DNA of 57,500 nt, from the NCBI GenBank assembly GCA_030674155.1, contig JASPKP010000053.1, forward strand, positions 37,501 to 95,000, read 5' to 3'. Positions 24,008 through 35,344 of the stretch are shown here, piece after piece. Position 1 is the stretch's first letter. The number at the start of each line of letters is the position of its first letter. Source of the stretch: Stramonita haemastoma. Lineage: Eukaryota > Mollusca > Gastropoda > Neogastropoda > Muricidae. Below the pieces are notes generated by a model, which saw only the letters and a list, made by a program, of their open reading frames with translations, was not told where the DNA came from and did not search any database. The position numbers and the translations under genes were made by a program.

Positions 24008-24322
24008 CCCTCTTAGTCACGAACTGAGATTTGCCGGGATTGAATAATTGTCCCCTCACCCCCTGAATCCCGAACCGGGATTTGCCGGGATTTACACACC
24101 GCAGTTTTCCATCAGGCAGTGACCATCGCTAAGTGCTACCACATGTCAAAGCTCTATCAGGCCAGAGGTACAAAGTCTGCTGAGAGTCTGGAAGTAATTA
24201 CAGCTGCTGGTATGTACTTAAGAGGAGGAAAATGCGAGCAAGAATGTGTGGCTGACTTGATTTCATGATGGAATGCAAAATCTAGGGGCAGTTTGTGTTC
24301 AGAGAATCCAAATGCAAGAGGG
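24008..24322. mobile_element. 315-bp TTAA element, array copy 3
   Basis: Flanking TTAA at 24004-24007 and 24323-24326, with ends CCCTCTTAG and AAGAGGG. Confidence 0.65.
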
Positions 24323-25217
24323 TTAATGTTGATAGATGGTTAGTCCCTGACATCATAATTTTGTTGCACTTTGCTCTTTGGCTAGAATGAAGAGGAACCA
24401 TTGTTGAGGTCATTCTTTTTTCCCAGTATGCAACTATTTTCCAGTCATTAATGTCATCACATACTGTCATCTGGGATATTGTCTAAACACAACACCTGCG
24501 TGCAAGGTTTAATTGTTTTTTGTTTTGTTTTGTTTTGTAACCTGTTTCTTCCAGGTGCCCCTGATGGCCCTATCTTCTTTGAAAAGGGGATAGGATTCTG
24601 CATGCATGCACTGTCACCATGGCAATCTACTTCTCATTACGTTCATTTTTTGAATGTTCGCACTTTCCCCCTGTTATATTTAGTGCTTGAGTGATTGCTT
24701 ATGGAATGTTTTACCCATCTGAAAAGGGTTGCATTCAAAGGAACTGAAGGCTGTCCTAGTGCTCTAAGTTCTGCAAGTGTATCCTATGTATTCTTGCCAA
24801 GTGCCACATATACATTGGTGTAGCTGCTGTAATCATTAGTGGAAAATGTCATTTTCTTTGCCATTTTTCTTCTCAGTGTCTGACAATGCCTTGCCAATGT
24901 GTATCATGACAGGAAGATACACCAAAGGAGATTGACATAATTTGGCACAGAAATAGCATCATACTCTGACGTTTTTGTGGTGTACTTTGTCATTTTCTGT
25001 ATATGTGTTTACAGGTCATTCAGAGAGGGCCTAAGTTTACAAGAAAGTGCCCTCGTATAAAATGGGCTTTTCAAAACAAACCATCTCCCTAATCTCCTCA
25101 CTTTACGAAGACTTGTGCATGTGTAAGAAAGGATTGTTTGTGTTTGCATACAAGTTTGTTTTGTGTAAGCAAGCATTGAGTGTTTGTTTGTGCCCATGCA
25201 TATGATTTTTATTTCAG

Positions 25218-25454
25218 CAAGCAACATCCCATCTTAAAGAAATAGAGACAGATCAGATGGCCAGACTGTCATCAAATGAGGACCAAGTCAGAAGCATGGA
25301 ACAAGGAGGAGCACTTTCAAAATCTGCTAAAAAGAGATCGAAAAGGAAAGCCATGGAAAAACGCCAAGAAGGGATGGAAGAAGTTCAGAAGGAAAGTGCT
25401 GCTGATAGTGTCAGACCTGAATGCACTGCAAATGAGTCTCTTGACCCTGAAAAG
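25218..25454 (+). CDS. Symmetric linker exon, copy 4 of 5
   Basis: Same 79 residues, acceptor and donor as copy 1. Confidence 0.75.
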
Positions 25455-26523
25455 GTAAGTGCGTTTTTTTTCTTCTTCTTTGGAAGATTTTGATGTTTTG
25501 AAAGAGAACAGAGCTTCCGTGTATGTATGTGTTTGAAAAAAAAAAATTTCAAGGCCAACTGAATCATGGCAATTCTTAGTTTGAAAAAAAACTGGGGAAT
25601 TACCTGTATTGTATCGCTGCTCTTTGTGTCTGTCTTTTTCCTCACCTTTCTGTCATTTTTCTTTTATTTTCTGCCTTTGTGGTCCGTCCGCCTGCCTTTT
25701 TTTCAAGCAAGTTGGTCAAGTATTCTTTATTTCATTATATAACATTTTACCTGTATTGTTTTAATCTACTGACCAGGTAGTGATATGTAAAGATGTGCAG
25801 AATGTCCATTCTGCTATGTTATTGTCCATATAGCAATTTTTATTTATATATTTGTACTTTATAGTGTTTATCTATTCTTACACTTTTTTTTCACCTATGG
25901 ATAATAAGTTAAGGGGAATGGCTGGTGTCCTCAACACAGCCTGGTTTTATCAACCTTATGGAATGAAGTAATTTAGGTGTTGTGTCATTGAATGGGTTTT
26001 TGTTGTTGTTTTGTTTTGCAGTGTTGGAAATTTGCAGAGAGTAAGTCTTGGTTTTGAACTTGGAAGTGAATGTTTCTGGAGCCACAAAAGCAGACAAGAT
26101 GACGGCCCTAATTTGGCTTTCATGGTCAGAAGAGCCATAAACAACATGGAAGAAAATCATTTTTGTCGGATGCTCAGACAGCAACTGTTGTTGTCTTTCA
26201 TATGGGCAAAAATGTGCTGCCATTGAGCGCTTGACAAGTCAAGCCCAGCATATCCGACTTCAGTGTAAGAGAGAATGATTATCTGTAAAATCAAAAATTA
26301 AAGCAAAGGCAGAAGAATAGACCAAGAAGGCAGAAAATACACAAGAAGGAGATGACTGGAAGAAAAGGAAGGAGGCAGAAATGATTAGGGGGGTAGAAAA
26401 GAGGAAATTCATAGCATAGGATATCCAGAAGGTGGGGATGCTATTTATCAGTACTGACAGGCCCCTGCATCCCCATGAGAGAAACATGAAATGGAAAGAA
26501 AACTTGTAGGATTGTTTTGTTAA

Positions 26524-26838
26524 CCCTCTTAGTCACGAACTGAGATTTGCCGGGATTGAATAATTGTCCCCTCACCCCCTGAATCCCGAACCGGGATTTG
26601 CCGGGATTTACACACCGCAGTTTTCCATCAGGCAGTGACCATCGCTAAGTGCTACCACATGTCAAAGCTCTATCAGGCCAGAGGTACAAAGTCTGCTGAG
26701 AGTCTGGAAGTAATTACAGCTGCTGGTATGTACTTAAGAGGAGGAAAAGGCGAGCAAGAATGTGTGGCTGACTTGATTTCATGATGGAATGCAAAATCTA
26801 GGGGCAGTTTGTGTTCAGAGAATCCAAATGCAAGAGGG
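26524..26838. mobile_element. 315-bp TTAA element, array copy 4
   Basis: Flanking TTAA at 26520-26523 and 26839-26842, same ends as the other copies. Confidence 0.65.
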
Positions 26839-27733
26839 TTAATGTTGATAGATGGTTAGTCCCTGACATCATAATTTTGTTGCACTTTGCTCTTTGGCTA
26901 GAATGAAGAGGAACCATTGTTGAGGTCATTCTTTTTTCCCAGTATGCAACTATTTTCCAGTCATTAATGTCATCACATACTGTCATCTGGGATATTGTCT
27001 AAACACAACACCTGCGTGCAAGGTTTAATTGTTTTTTGTTTTGTTTTGTTTTGTAACCTGTTTCTTCCAGGTGCCCCTGATGGCCCTATCTTCTTTGAAA
27101 AGGGGATAGGATTCTGCATGCATGCACTGTCACCATGGCAATCTACTTCTCATTACGTTCATTTTTTGAATGTTCGCACTTTCCCCCTGTTATATTTAGT
27201 GCTTGAGTGATTGCTTATGGAATGTTTTACCCATCTGAAAAGGGTTGCATTCAAAGGAACTGAAGGCTGTCCTAGTGCTCTAAGTTCTGCAAGTGTATCC
27301 TATGTATTCTTGCCAAGTGCCACATATACATTGGTGTAGCTGCTGTAATCATTAGTGGAAAATGTCATTTTCTTTGCCATTTTTCTTCTCAGTGTCTGAC
27401 AATGCCTTGCCAATGTGTATCATGACAGGAAGATACACCAAAGGAGATTGACATAATTTGGCACAGAAATAGCATCATACTCTGACGTTTTTGTGGTGTA
27501 CTTTGTCATTTTCTGTATATGCGTTTACAGGTCATTCAGAGAGGGCCTAAGTTTACAAGAAAGTGCCCTCGTATAAAATGGGCTTTTCAAAACAAACCAT
27601 CTCCCTAATCTCCTCACTTTACGAAGACTTGTGCATGTGTAAGAAAGGATTGTTTGTGTTTGCATACAAGTTTGTTTTGTGTAAGCAAGCATTGAGTGTT
27701 TGTTTGTGCCCATGCATATGATTTTTATTTCAG

Positions 27734-27970
27734 CAAGCAACATCCCATCTTAAAGAAATAGAGACAGATCAGATGGCCAGACTGTCATCAAATGAGGACC
27801 AAGTCAGAAGCATGGAACAAGGAGGAGCACTTTCAAAATCTGCTAAAAAGAGATCGAAAAGGAAAGCCATGGAAAAACGCCAAGAAGGGATGGAAGAAGT
27901 TCAGAAGGAAAGTGCTGCTGATAGTGTCAGACCTGAATGCACTGCAAATGAGTCTCTTGACCCTGAAAAG
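27734..27970 (+). CDS. Symmetric linker exon, copy 5 of 5
   Basis: Same 79 residues, acceptor and donor as copy 1. This is the copy nearest the downstream exons. Confidence 0.75.
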
Positions 27971-29038
27971 GTAAGTGCGTTTTTTTTTTCTTCTTTGGAA
28001 GATTTTGATGTTTTGAAAGAGAACAGAGCAACCATGTATGTATGTGTTTGAAAAAAAAAAATTTCAAGGCCAACTGAATCATGGCAATTCTTAGTATGAA
28101 AAAAAACTGGGGAATTACCTGTATTGTATCGCTGCTCTTTGTGTCTGTCTTTTTCCTCACCTTTCTGTCATTTTTCTTTTATTTTCTGCCTTTGTGGTCC
28201 GTCCGCCTGCCTTTTTTTCAAGCAAGTTGGTCAAGTATTCTTTATTTCATTATATAACATTTTACCTGTATTGTTTTAATCTACTGACCAGGTAGTGATA
28301 TGTAAAGATGTGCAGAATGTCCATTCTGCTATGTTATTGTCCATATAGCAATTTTTATTTATATATTTGTACTTTATAGTGTTTATCTATTCTTACACTT
28401 TTTTTTCACCTATGGATAATAAGTTAAGGGGAATGGCTGGTGTCCTCAACACAGCCTGGTTTTATCAACCTTATGGAATGAAGTAATTTAGGTGTTGTGT
28501 CATTGAATGGGTTTTTGTTGTTGTTTTGTTTTGCAGTGTTGGAAATTTGCAGAGAGTAAGTCTTGGTTTTGAACTTGGAAGTGAATGTTTCTGGAGCCAC
28601 AAAAGCAGACAAGATGACGGCCCTAATTTGGCTTTCATGGTCAGAAGAGCCATAAACAACATGGAAGAAAATCATTTTTGTCGGACGCTCAGACAGCAAC
28701 TGTTGTTGTCTTTCATATGGGCAAAAATGTGCTGCCATTGAGCGCTTGACAAGTCAAGCCCAGCATATCCGACTTCAGTGTAAGAGAGAATGATTATCTG
28801 TAAAAACAAAAATTAAAGCAAAGGCAGAAGAATAGACCAAGAAGGCAGAAAATACACAAGAAGGAGATGACTGGAAGAAAAGGAAGGAGGCAGAAATGAT
28901 TAGGGGGGTAGAAAAGAGGAAATTCATAGCATAGGATATCCAGAAGGTGGGGATGCTATTTATCAGTACTGACAGGCCCCTGCATCCCCATGAGAGAAAC
29001 ATGAAATGGAAAGAAAACTTGTAGGATTGTTTTGTTAA

Positions 29039-29353
29039 CCCTCTTAGTCACGAACTGAGATTTGCCGGGATTGAATAATTGTCCCCTCACCCCCTGAATC
29101 CCGAACCGGGATTTGCCGGGATTTACACACCGCAGTTTTCCATCAGGCAGTGACCATCGCTAAGTGCTACCACATGTCAAAGCTCTATCAGGCCAGAGGT
29201 ACAAAGTCTGCTGAGAGTCTGGAAGTAATTACAGCTGCTGGTATGTACTTAAGAGGAGGAAAAGGCGAGCAAGAATGTGTGGCTGACTTGATTTCATGAT
29301 GGAATGCAAAATCTAGGGGCAATTTGTGTTCAGAGAATCCAAATGCAAGAGGG
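29039..29353. mobile_element. 315-bp TTAA element, array copy 5
   Basis: Flanking TTAA at 29035-29038 and 29354-29357, same ends as the other copies. Confidence 0.65.
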
Positions 29354-29637
29354 TTAATGTTGATAGATGGTTAGTCCCTGACATCATAATTTTGTTGCAC
29401 TTTGCTCTTTGGCTAGAATGAAGAGGAACCATTGTTGAGGTCATTCTTTTTTCCCAGTATGCAACTATTTTCCAGTCATTAATGTCATCACATACTGTCT
29501 TCTGGGATATTGTCTAAACACAACACCTGCGTGCAAGGTTTAATTGTTTTTTGTTTTGTTTTGTTTTGTAACCTGTTTCTTCCAGGTGCCCCTGATGGCC
29601 CTCTCTTCTTTGAAAAGGGGATAGGATTCTGCATGCA

Positions 29638-30348
29638 AACAAGTTCACACAATAGTACCACAGGTTTAACGTTTTTTTGTTTTTTTTAAATTTAGGAAAA
29701 CATTGGAGTCGGAACAGATGCCACCTAATGACCTTGAGTGAGACTTGAGCCAATGACCCTTGGCAGGCATGGGATTTCTCTGCTTTTTGGGAGAATTCTG
29801 CTGTCACTATATCGATTTCCGACTTTTAAAAAAAGAATTATCCATTGTTTTAAAGTCTTTCACTGTCTGCCTTCAGAACAAAAAGTCCTTCAAACAGCAG
29901 TCAGAACAATCACAGGAAGCGCATCTGCTCTGAAAGTTGAGAACTTTAACCTATATTCTGACGTCACTTTAGGAACACGCAGACATTTTCCAAATGCGAA
30001 TGAGATTGAGAAATCTTAACCCAATCAGAAATCCCTTCCTTATGGAGGTCAGTCAATAGCTTCCTGAGGACTCCCAAGGTCCGATTTGGCCATTATGGGG
30101 AAGAGGTGACTATTATACTGATAACACACCAGTTTACTTGGAAGACTTTTGACTAGAGAACTTGAAATTTAAAAAATTGTATTTCCAGCTGTGATGGTAC
30201 CGAGAGGTAAGGATTAAGACAGGCTAGGGAAAGAGTGGAACAACAATTCTCAAGCAACGAATCTCAAGCAACAATTCATAGCAACTGGGCAACAGAAGAC
30301 TTGTGGGGAAGATGGTAGCTGGCTGGTCATTCTTTATTTGTTTCTCAG
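29638..30348. other. Unique sequence after the array, no clear gene
   Basis: A weak frame near 29870-30018 (CLPSEQKVLQTAVRTI) faintly recalls a LINE tail, but it cannot be confirmed. Confidence 0.3.
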
Positions 30349-30387
30349 CATTCCGGTGTGGGTGAAGACCAAGATGAAGACAACAAA
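30349..30387 (+). CDS. Candidate mini-exon, 13 acidic codons
   Basis: A strong acceptor (TTTATTTGTTTCTCAG) and a GTATGA donor bound 39 bp in phase 0-0, encoding HSGVGEDQDEDNK. It would fit between the array exon (ending SLDPEK) and the linker exon at 37610 without disturbing the frame. Short length makes chance possible. Confidence 0.35.
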
Positions 30388-30607
30388 GTATGAAGTCAAA
30401 AACGCCAACTTAACTATACCTGTTTAAAAATAGAAAGTGTCTCACAAGTTACTGGTGAGTCCAAAAATAGTAATACTACGCAGCAACAAGATTGCATGAA
30501 GTATAATCTAATCAACTATCCTGCCACCCTAAGTCTAGCACACTACATCTAGCATACAAACAATTATTATTAACAAAATCTCTCTCTTTCTTGCTTACTC
30601 ACACACA

Positions 30608-30639
<32 letters not shown>

Positions 30640-31083
30640 CCGCACACATACACATATGGGAGATAATCCCTGTCGCGCTAAGTCTCACACACTAGATCTA
30701 CCACACCTGGCTACACAGCAAAAAGCACAACTTTGTACCACTGTGGAATAAAGGCTTGAAAAAGATTACAAGTAAAGTGCAATCGTTGCTAAATGTTTTT
30801 GTTCTGCGGACTTGATTTGAATCAGTACCGTCATTATGTGCCACATAGCAACTCTAGTATCTGGGTCAAACTTTGCTTGTAGAAGAGAGGAAAAATGCAG
30901 TGAAGCATCTTCTGAAGAAGACGATTGAGCACTGATTGGAATTTCAATCTTCGCAAGCTGCCAAGAAAACATAAGTGTTTTAGCTCCCAGAACAGATAAC
31001 TCTGTCAGTGTCTGAGTGAAAAGCTGAGTTGAGAGTGTTGCTCAAAGTACCTGACCAACACTGCCTGTGTCTGTATCTCTCAG

Positions 31084-31114
31084 GGCCCAGTTGACGCCAG
31101 GATGTTTTATGATG
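31084..31114 (+). CDS. Candidate alternative mini-exon
   Basis: An excellent acceptor (GTGTCTGTATCTCTCAG) and donor (GTAAGC) bound 31 bp encoding GPVDARMFYD in phase 0-to-1. It has the same phases as the linker exon at 37610-37736, so the two could be alternatives leading into the 41106 exon. Support is splice consensus only. Confidence 0.25.
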
Positions 31115-31115
31115 G

Positions 31116-31500
31116 TAAGCTTAGAGTACAGCCCTGTCAAATAGTCTCAAAGTAGATGCACTTCAATAGCAGCAGCATTACATCATCCTCATGATCATTT
31201 ATCATCTTGCAATGAAAAATTGCTTCTGATTCGGTGGCCCCAATTGCCCTGATCTCGTGGTGACCTCGGATTCAGTTTCCCCATACACTTCTGTGCCTGT
31301 GGTGAGTTTGTGTCAAAGCCTTTAGGGCTTGAGGTTCTATGGGGGATGGTCATTGGAAGGACGTTGTGGTGGCTGCCACCTTGGGTTGGTGGCTCACTCT
31401 GTGGCTTTGCGACTGACCTAATACTGTCATTAATAGGGTACTTAGTAGGTGGTGTCGTGCGTATGTTAGCTCAGGATAGGTACCACTGAACACCACAGGG
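31116..31500 (+). repeat. Dispersed repeat R1, copy
   Basis: Alignable to 3544-4240 and to the reverse strand of 39590-39950, with shared segments such as ACAGCCCTGTCAAATAGTCT and GAGTTTGTGTCAAAGC. Confidence 0.7.
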
Positions 31501-31750
31501 GTGGGAACTGTCCATGGAAACACAAATTTCCCAGTTTTTGGAATCTATTTCCGCGGGGGAAAAAGTTCTGTCCGGGGGGAAAAAATTGCGGGAGTAAAAA
31601 TATTTTTGCACCTTGTGGCTTACTGTCAAAGCTCGGGAACAAAACAGTTTGCAAGCTGTGTCTGCCTGCTGAAGGTCCGGTAATGTTGCCGAACACGTGC
31701 GTGTGTGGGAATGCAATCATTGAACGCAGTAACTGAATTGACCTATAATT

Positions 31751-31930
31751 CAGTGTTCATTCTAGGGTGCGCCCTTGTGGGATTCCCGCATTTTTATTTC
31801 AACTTTGCCGCAAAATATTGTGAGCAGTGCACCCAAAAAAAACCCCAACTAAAAACAGAACCAAAACAAAACAAAAAAACTGTGGACAGGGCGTATTTGA
31901 ACGTCTATAAAATCTAAAAATTTTGGGCTA
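31751..31930. repeat. Left part of second copy of the TIR element, interrupted by an LTR retrotransposon
   Basis: It begins CAGTGTTCATTCTAGG (31751-31766) and follows the sequence of 535-700 (GGGTGCGCCCTTGTGGGATT). It resumes at 36142 after the LTR element. Confidence 0.75.
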
Positions 31931-32726
31931 TGTAGAGGGTCCTACACGGGAATTATCTAAGGCGCCACTCTAATTCCCGTTCCGTCTAATTCGGTACCGG
32001 AAATCTTACGAGTCCTAGAATAATTCTTATTTTCTTCAGTAACCCTAAAGAAGAGTAGGGCTCAGCTACTTATGGGCCGGGGAGTGATAAAGGGGGGATA
32101 GAAAAAGGATAGTAGAAAAATAGGGGAAAAGAAAATATAGAGGAGGTAGGAAAGTAGGTGAAGTGAAATTAATTAACCTCAACTCACTCAGCAGCCACAC
32201 TGAACACACTGAACGTGACGAACAACAACATTCATTCAATGCCACTCCAGACCAAGCAAATTGGGTTTTTTACCACATATATTCCACAACACAACCTACA
32301 ACACTACCACATTACACAAAACACCAATGACTAATTGTACTGCAAGTACAATTAAAAAATACAAAATATAAATTCTGTTCAGTCAAATACCAAAATTAGA
32401 ACAAAATCAGTGATCAATCTCAGATCAGGGCCATTAATAAAAACAACAATGGTAAGGGTGGAGATTTAATGATGAGGCAAAGCAGGTGTGACAGGGTAGA
32501 AGACAAGACGACGATGTTCCTTAAGGGGGAACATCTAGACTCAGGAGCGAGTCTCTGTCACGCTCCCTTCCCTCGCTAGGCCCAGGCAGGAAGTGAGATT
32601 TAAAAAACATAAGTATCCCGATACGCACTCTTTTTTAAGGGGCGATCACTCAACTCTACAAGGGAGTTACTGAACTTAGCGCTTAGTAACACACCAAACA
32701 AAAATACGTTTTGTGAGGGGGTTACA
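31931..32726 (-). repeat. 3' LTR (element orientation)
   Basis: Direct repeat of 35345-36141, with only a few differences, mainly in the first ten bases and one G in a G-run near the end. This indicates a recent insertion. Confidence 0.93.
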
Positions 32727-33049
32727 CACACCCTTCGCAGGAAAATGTTGCTATCTTTTTTTCCAAAAAAGTGCCAACATTTCAAACAAACAAAAAACTC
32801 TACCCTCTCAGGGGTAAAAAACCTTCAAGTCTTGAACTTGAACAAAAATGCATACCCAATCCAAGGTGGGTATCAACGTTTATCCTAAAAATTCATATGA
32901 GGCCAAAACCTCTTAAATCCTCCCCTTAATTTCTGATTCTGCATAACTACCCAATTTAATTTGGATACTGAAAACAGACCTCAAGGCACAAAAACATTTC
33001 ACATTCTTAAAAATGTAGGAAACACAAACCCAAAACATAACTCTCACAA

Positions 33050-33270
33050 AGTCTCACCCTGCAAATTAGCAGCAAAACAAACATTCATAAAAACATAAAC
33101 CTGTGGACTCAAAGTCCCTGCAAATGAGCAGTAAAACGTTCACAAAAACATGAACCTGTGGACTCACAAGCCACAACCTGCAATTATGCAGCAAAACAGA
33201 AACCTTCAAAAATGTAAACTTGTAGACTCATAAAGTCACACGCTGCAAATTAGCAGCAAAACAGAAAAAT
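33050..33270. repeat. ~65-bp tandem repeat in the LTR element's 3' untranslated region
   Basis: About four diverged copies of a unit containing CTGCAAATTAGCAGCAAAAC, AAACATGAACCTGTGGACTC and AAAGTCACA-like sequence. Confidence 0.8.
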
Positions 33271-33279
33271 TCACAACAG

Positions 33280-34839
33280 CTACAGCAATCCCAAATGCAT
33301 ACTTGGTTGCTGCACAACTCCATCCTTCTGTTCCTGCAACTGTTTAGGTTGCACAGGAACAAACTCACACCTGTCAGTCAGATCCGAAGTTTTAACTTTA
33401 ACAGGATCTCCATGCAAAATGGATCTCCTTGGTGCAGGCACTGGCTTCCATTCCGACTTCCCTGGGATGGACTTTTCCCAGCCAGGCCTACCCACACTAG
33501 ACAACAAACTCCTCTGACTAACTGGCAAACTCTTACGCCTTTTACAGGAGCCATCTTTCAAGGCATCCCACCGATTGTTGGAAAAAGGCTTGGAAGCACC
33601 AATGCCTTGACCACAATCCTTTTTTTCCTGCTTATCAGGAAAGCAACTTGGACTGTCTTTTCCTCTGCACCATTTCCTTCTGGAAAGGTGAGGAAAATGA
33701 ACATTGTCCCGATGGTTGCCTCGAGAGCTACCATCCACAACCACTTTCTGGTCGCATACTTTCAGAACACCACCCTGACCACTACCACAACCTCGCCGAT
33801 GCGGCGGTATGTAGCAGCCGGGTTTGTTCCTGTAGGAGGATTTTTCGGGTTTTGCAGAAACCCCGTTCTCACTGACTTCGGCTTTAGTAGCCTTCTTTCT
33901 CCGCTTTGCCGACTGCGACTTGACCGGGCAATCACGAACAATGTGACCAACACCTTTGCATCGGTAGCAGGAACTTTTTGGCTTCTTTGAGTGGCCTCTG
34001 AGTCTCTCTGCTACCATGCTTGCCAACTCTTTACAGTTGATGGCCACCTTTTCCTGTTCCTGATGTGTCCGGCCCGTCACAGCTGACATAAGCACAGAGG
34101 ATGATTCCTCTAACTGCCTGACTGACTTCAACAGCGAGGTCAAGTCAGGCGACACAGAACCTGGTCTGCCGAACTGAAACTTCAGCTCTCGAGCCATAAT
34201 GGGCTCCATCAACATGACACTATTCATGAAGACAAAATACACTTTCCTGCCACATTCATCATCAGAATATAAATCATTCTTATTCAGATTAATGAAATTC
34301 ATCCACACATGGGTAAGGAAAGTCAATGGACTATCACTTTTGTCCATCCGCATCAGCAAGAACTCGGCCAAACGTTCCACTGGGGTTTTCACACAGCCAA
34401 ACACATCACTTAGACGGCCGACAATGTCCATGGCAGAAGAGCAGGACTTGGCAAGCTCCCATGCCACACCACGCAGACTGCGCCGAACGCTGACCAACAC
34501 ATCAGAGGGGGAGTCGTTCCCTCTCATCAGCACATCGACTTGCTCCTCCCACTGGGCAAAGTCGACCTCATCACCACCTGTTGGCCTCGATCCAGTGAAG
34601 ATGCCAAGCGGTGCCAAAGGCGTAGATGGCACCACGTGGACCTGGATCCTGGTCTGTAGCAGGGCTGCCATCTCAGCATCCTGCTTGTCGACCCTCTCCC
34701 TCAACAGGCGGTGACCTTCCTCCAGGGCAGTGAGCGTCTCCCGTAACCGCTGGTTCTCCTCCTCAACCGCAGTCACCCTCGCTCGTACCCCATCATCTCC
34801 CAGTTGCTTCATCTCTGGTCCCTCACTTCGACTGATCAT
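33280..34839 (-). CDS. Gag polyprotein, capsid plus CCHC zinc knuckle
   Basis: This 519-aa ORF has a coiled-coil N-terminus (about residues 8-60, EEENQRLRETLTALEEGHRL). A capsid-type region follows (about 75-250; PLGIFTGSRPTGGDEVDFAQ, then WEEQVDVLM), similar in style to the Gag-derived PNMA/Ty3-family capsid proteins. A CCHC zinc knuckle, CYRCKGVGHIVRDC, lies near residue 290, then a basic, Arg/Lys/Ser-rich tail. Capsid proteins of this type assemble particles and the knuckle binds element RNA. There are no protease or polymerase domains and no frameshift into Pol. The Met at 34839 was chosen as the first in-frame start before the coiled coil. Confidence 0.88.
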   Translation of the reverse strand: MISRSEGPEMKQLGDDGVRARVTAVEEENQRLRETLTALEEGHRLLRERVDKQDAEMAALLQTRIQVHVVPSTPLAPLGIFTGSRPTGGDEVDFAQWEEQVDVLMRGNDSPSDVLVSVRRSLRGVAWELAKSCSSAMDIVGRLSDVFGCVKTPVERLAEFLLMRMDKSDSPLTFLTHVWMNFINLNKNDLYSDDECGRKVYFVFMNSVMLMEPIMARELKFQFGRPGSVSPDLTSLLKSVRQLEESSSVLMSAVTGRTHQEQEKVAINCKELASMVAERLRGHSKKPKSSCYRCKGVGHIVRDCPVKSQSAKRRKKATKAEVSENGVSAKPEKSSYRNKPGCYIPPHRRGCGSGQGGVLKVCDQKVVVDGSSRGNHRDNVHFPHLSRRKWCRGKDSPSCFPDKQEKKDCGQGIGASKPFSNNRWDALKDGSCKRRKSLPVSQRSLLSSVGRPGWEKSIPGKSEWKPVPAPRRSILHGDPVKVKTSDLTDRCEFVPVQPKQLQEQKDGVVQQPSMHLGLL

Positions 34840-35344
34840 GATCTTTATGTATGAGGAACTGGACTTACAATTAACGTTAATTTTCCATTTTCAAAAATTT
34901 ATTTCTCTTTCTTTTGGAATTTAAAAAATTCCTACAAAACTTTTAACACACTGTTAGCAAAAAATTAATTTAGCCAACGACAAAAAATTATCAGAGCAAC
35001 ATTTCTGCTCTCAGCAAAATTACAATTTTGCTGTTACCAAAATTTCACTTCCCGTGAAATTCTAATTTCCTTCAACCAAAAATTTCACTTACTCTGTAAG
35101 CCAAAAATTTATTGAACTAACAACAAAAATTCTTTTTCAGAGCAAAATTTTTGCTCACTGCAAAATTTAAATTTTGCCTACACTTTTACTTCCAGTGAAA
35201 ATTAAAATTTTCAAACACACAACAGACGTTACACCTTGTGAAATTCAAAGTTCCACAAAGATCGCAAACTCCCACTCACAGTGGAGTTGCAACTTCAGAA
35301 ACAACTAGAAAAACACTCCCTAGCCCCACATTGGGCGCCAGAAA
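34840..35344 (-). other. LTR element 5' leader, with primer-binding site at about 35321-35341
   Basis: An A/T-rich leader with repeated AAAATTT words lies between the 5' LTR and Gag. Its LTR-proximal end carries the TGGCGCCC primer-binding motif on the minus strand, a few bases inside the LTR. Confidence 0.7.

Larger units (their letters stand above)
11282..29637. repeat. Five-copy direct tandem array of a ~2,516-bp unit
   Basis: Unit junctions fall at CTGCATGCA|TGCACTGTCACC. Copies run about 11282-13779, 13780-22089, 22090-24606, 24607-27122 and 27123-29637. Lengths are 2,498, 8,310 (2,515 plus a 5,795-bp insertion), 2,517, 2,516 and 2,515. The last copy ends abruptly inside the junction motif (CTGCATGCAAACAAG). 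Copies are nearly identical and differ by scattered substitutions and homopolymer lengths. Shared variants (for example CATCTGGGAT, CCCTATCTTC, CGGATGCTCAG) tie neighbouring copies together, suggesting stepwise unequal crossing-over. Each unit contains the 237-bp coding exon, exon-like ORFs and a 315-bp TTAA-flanked element. Confidence 0.97.

Noticed and set aside
29738..30019. 93-aa ORF after the array
   Set aside because: No domain is recognised, and splice sites compatible with neighbouring exons are missing.
33295..34714. Plus-strand ORFs of 231 and 171 aa across the LTR element
   Set aside because: They are antisense to Gag, whose minus-strand frame has coiled coil, capsid-type and CCHC motifs.
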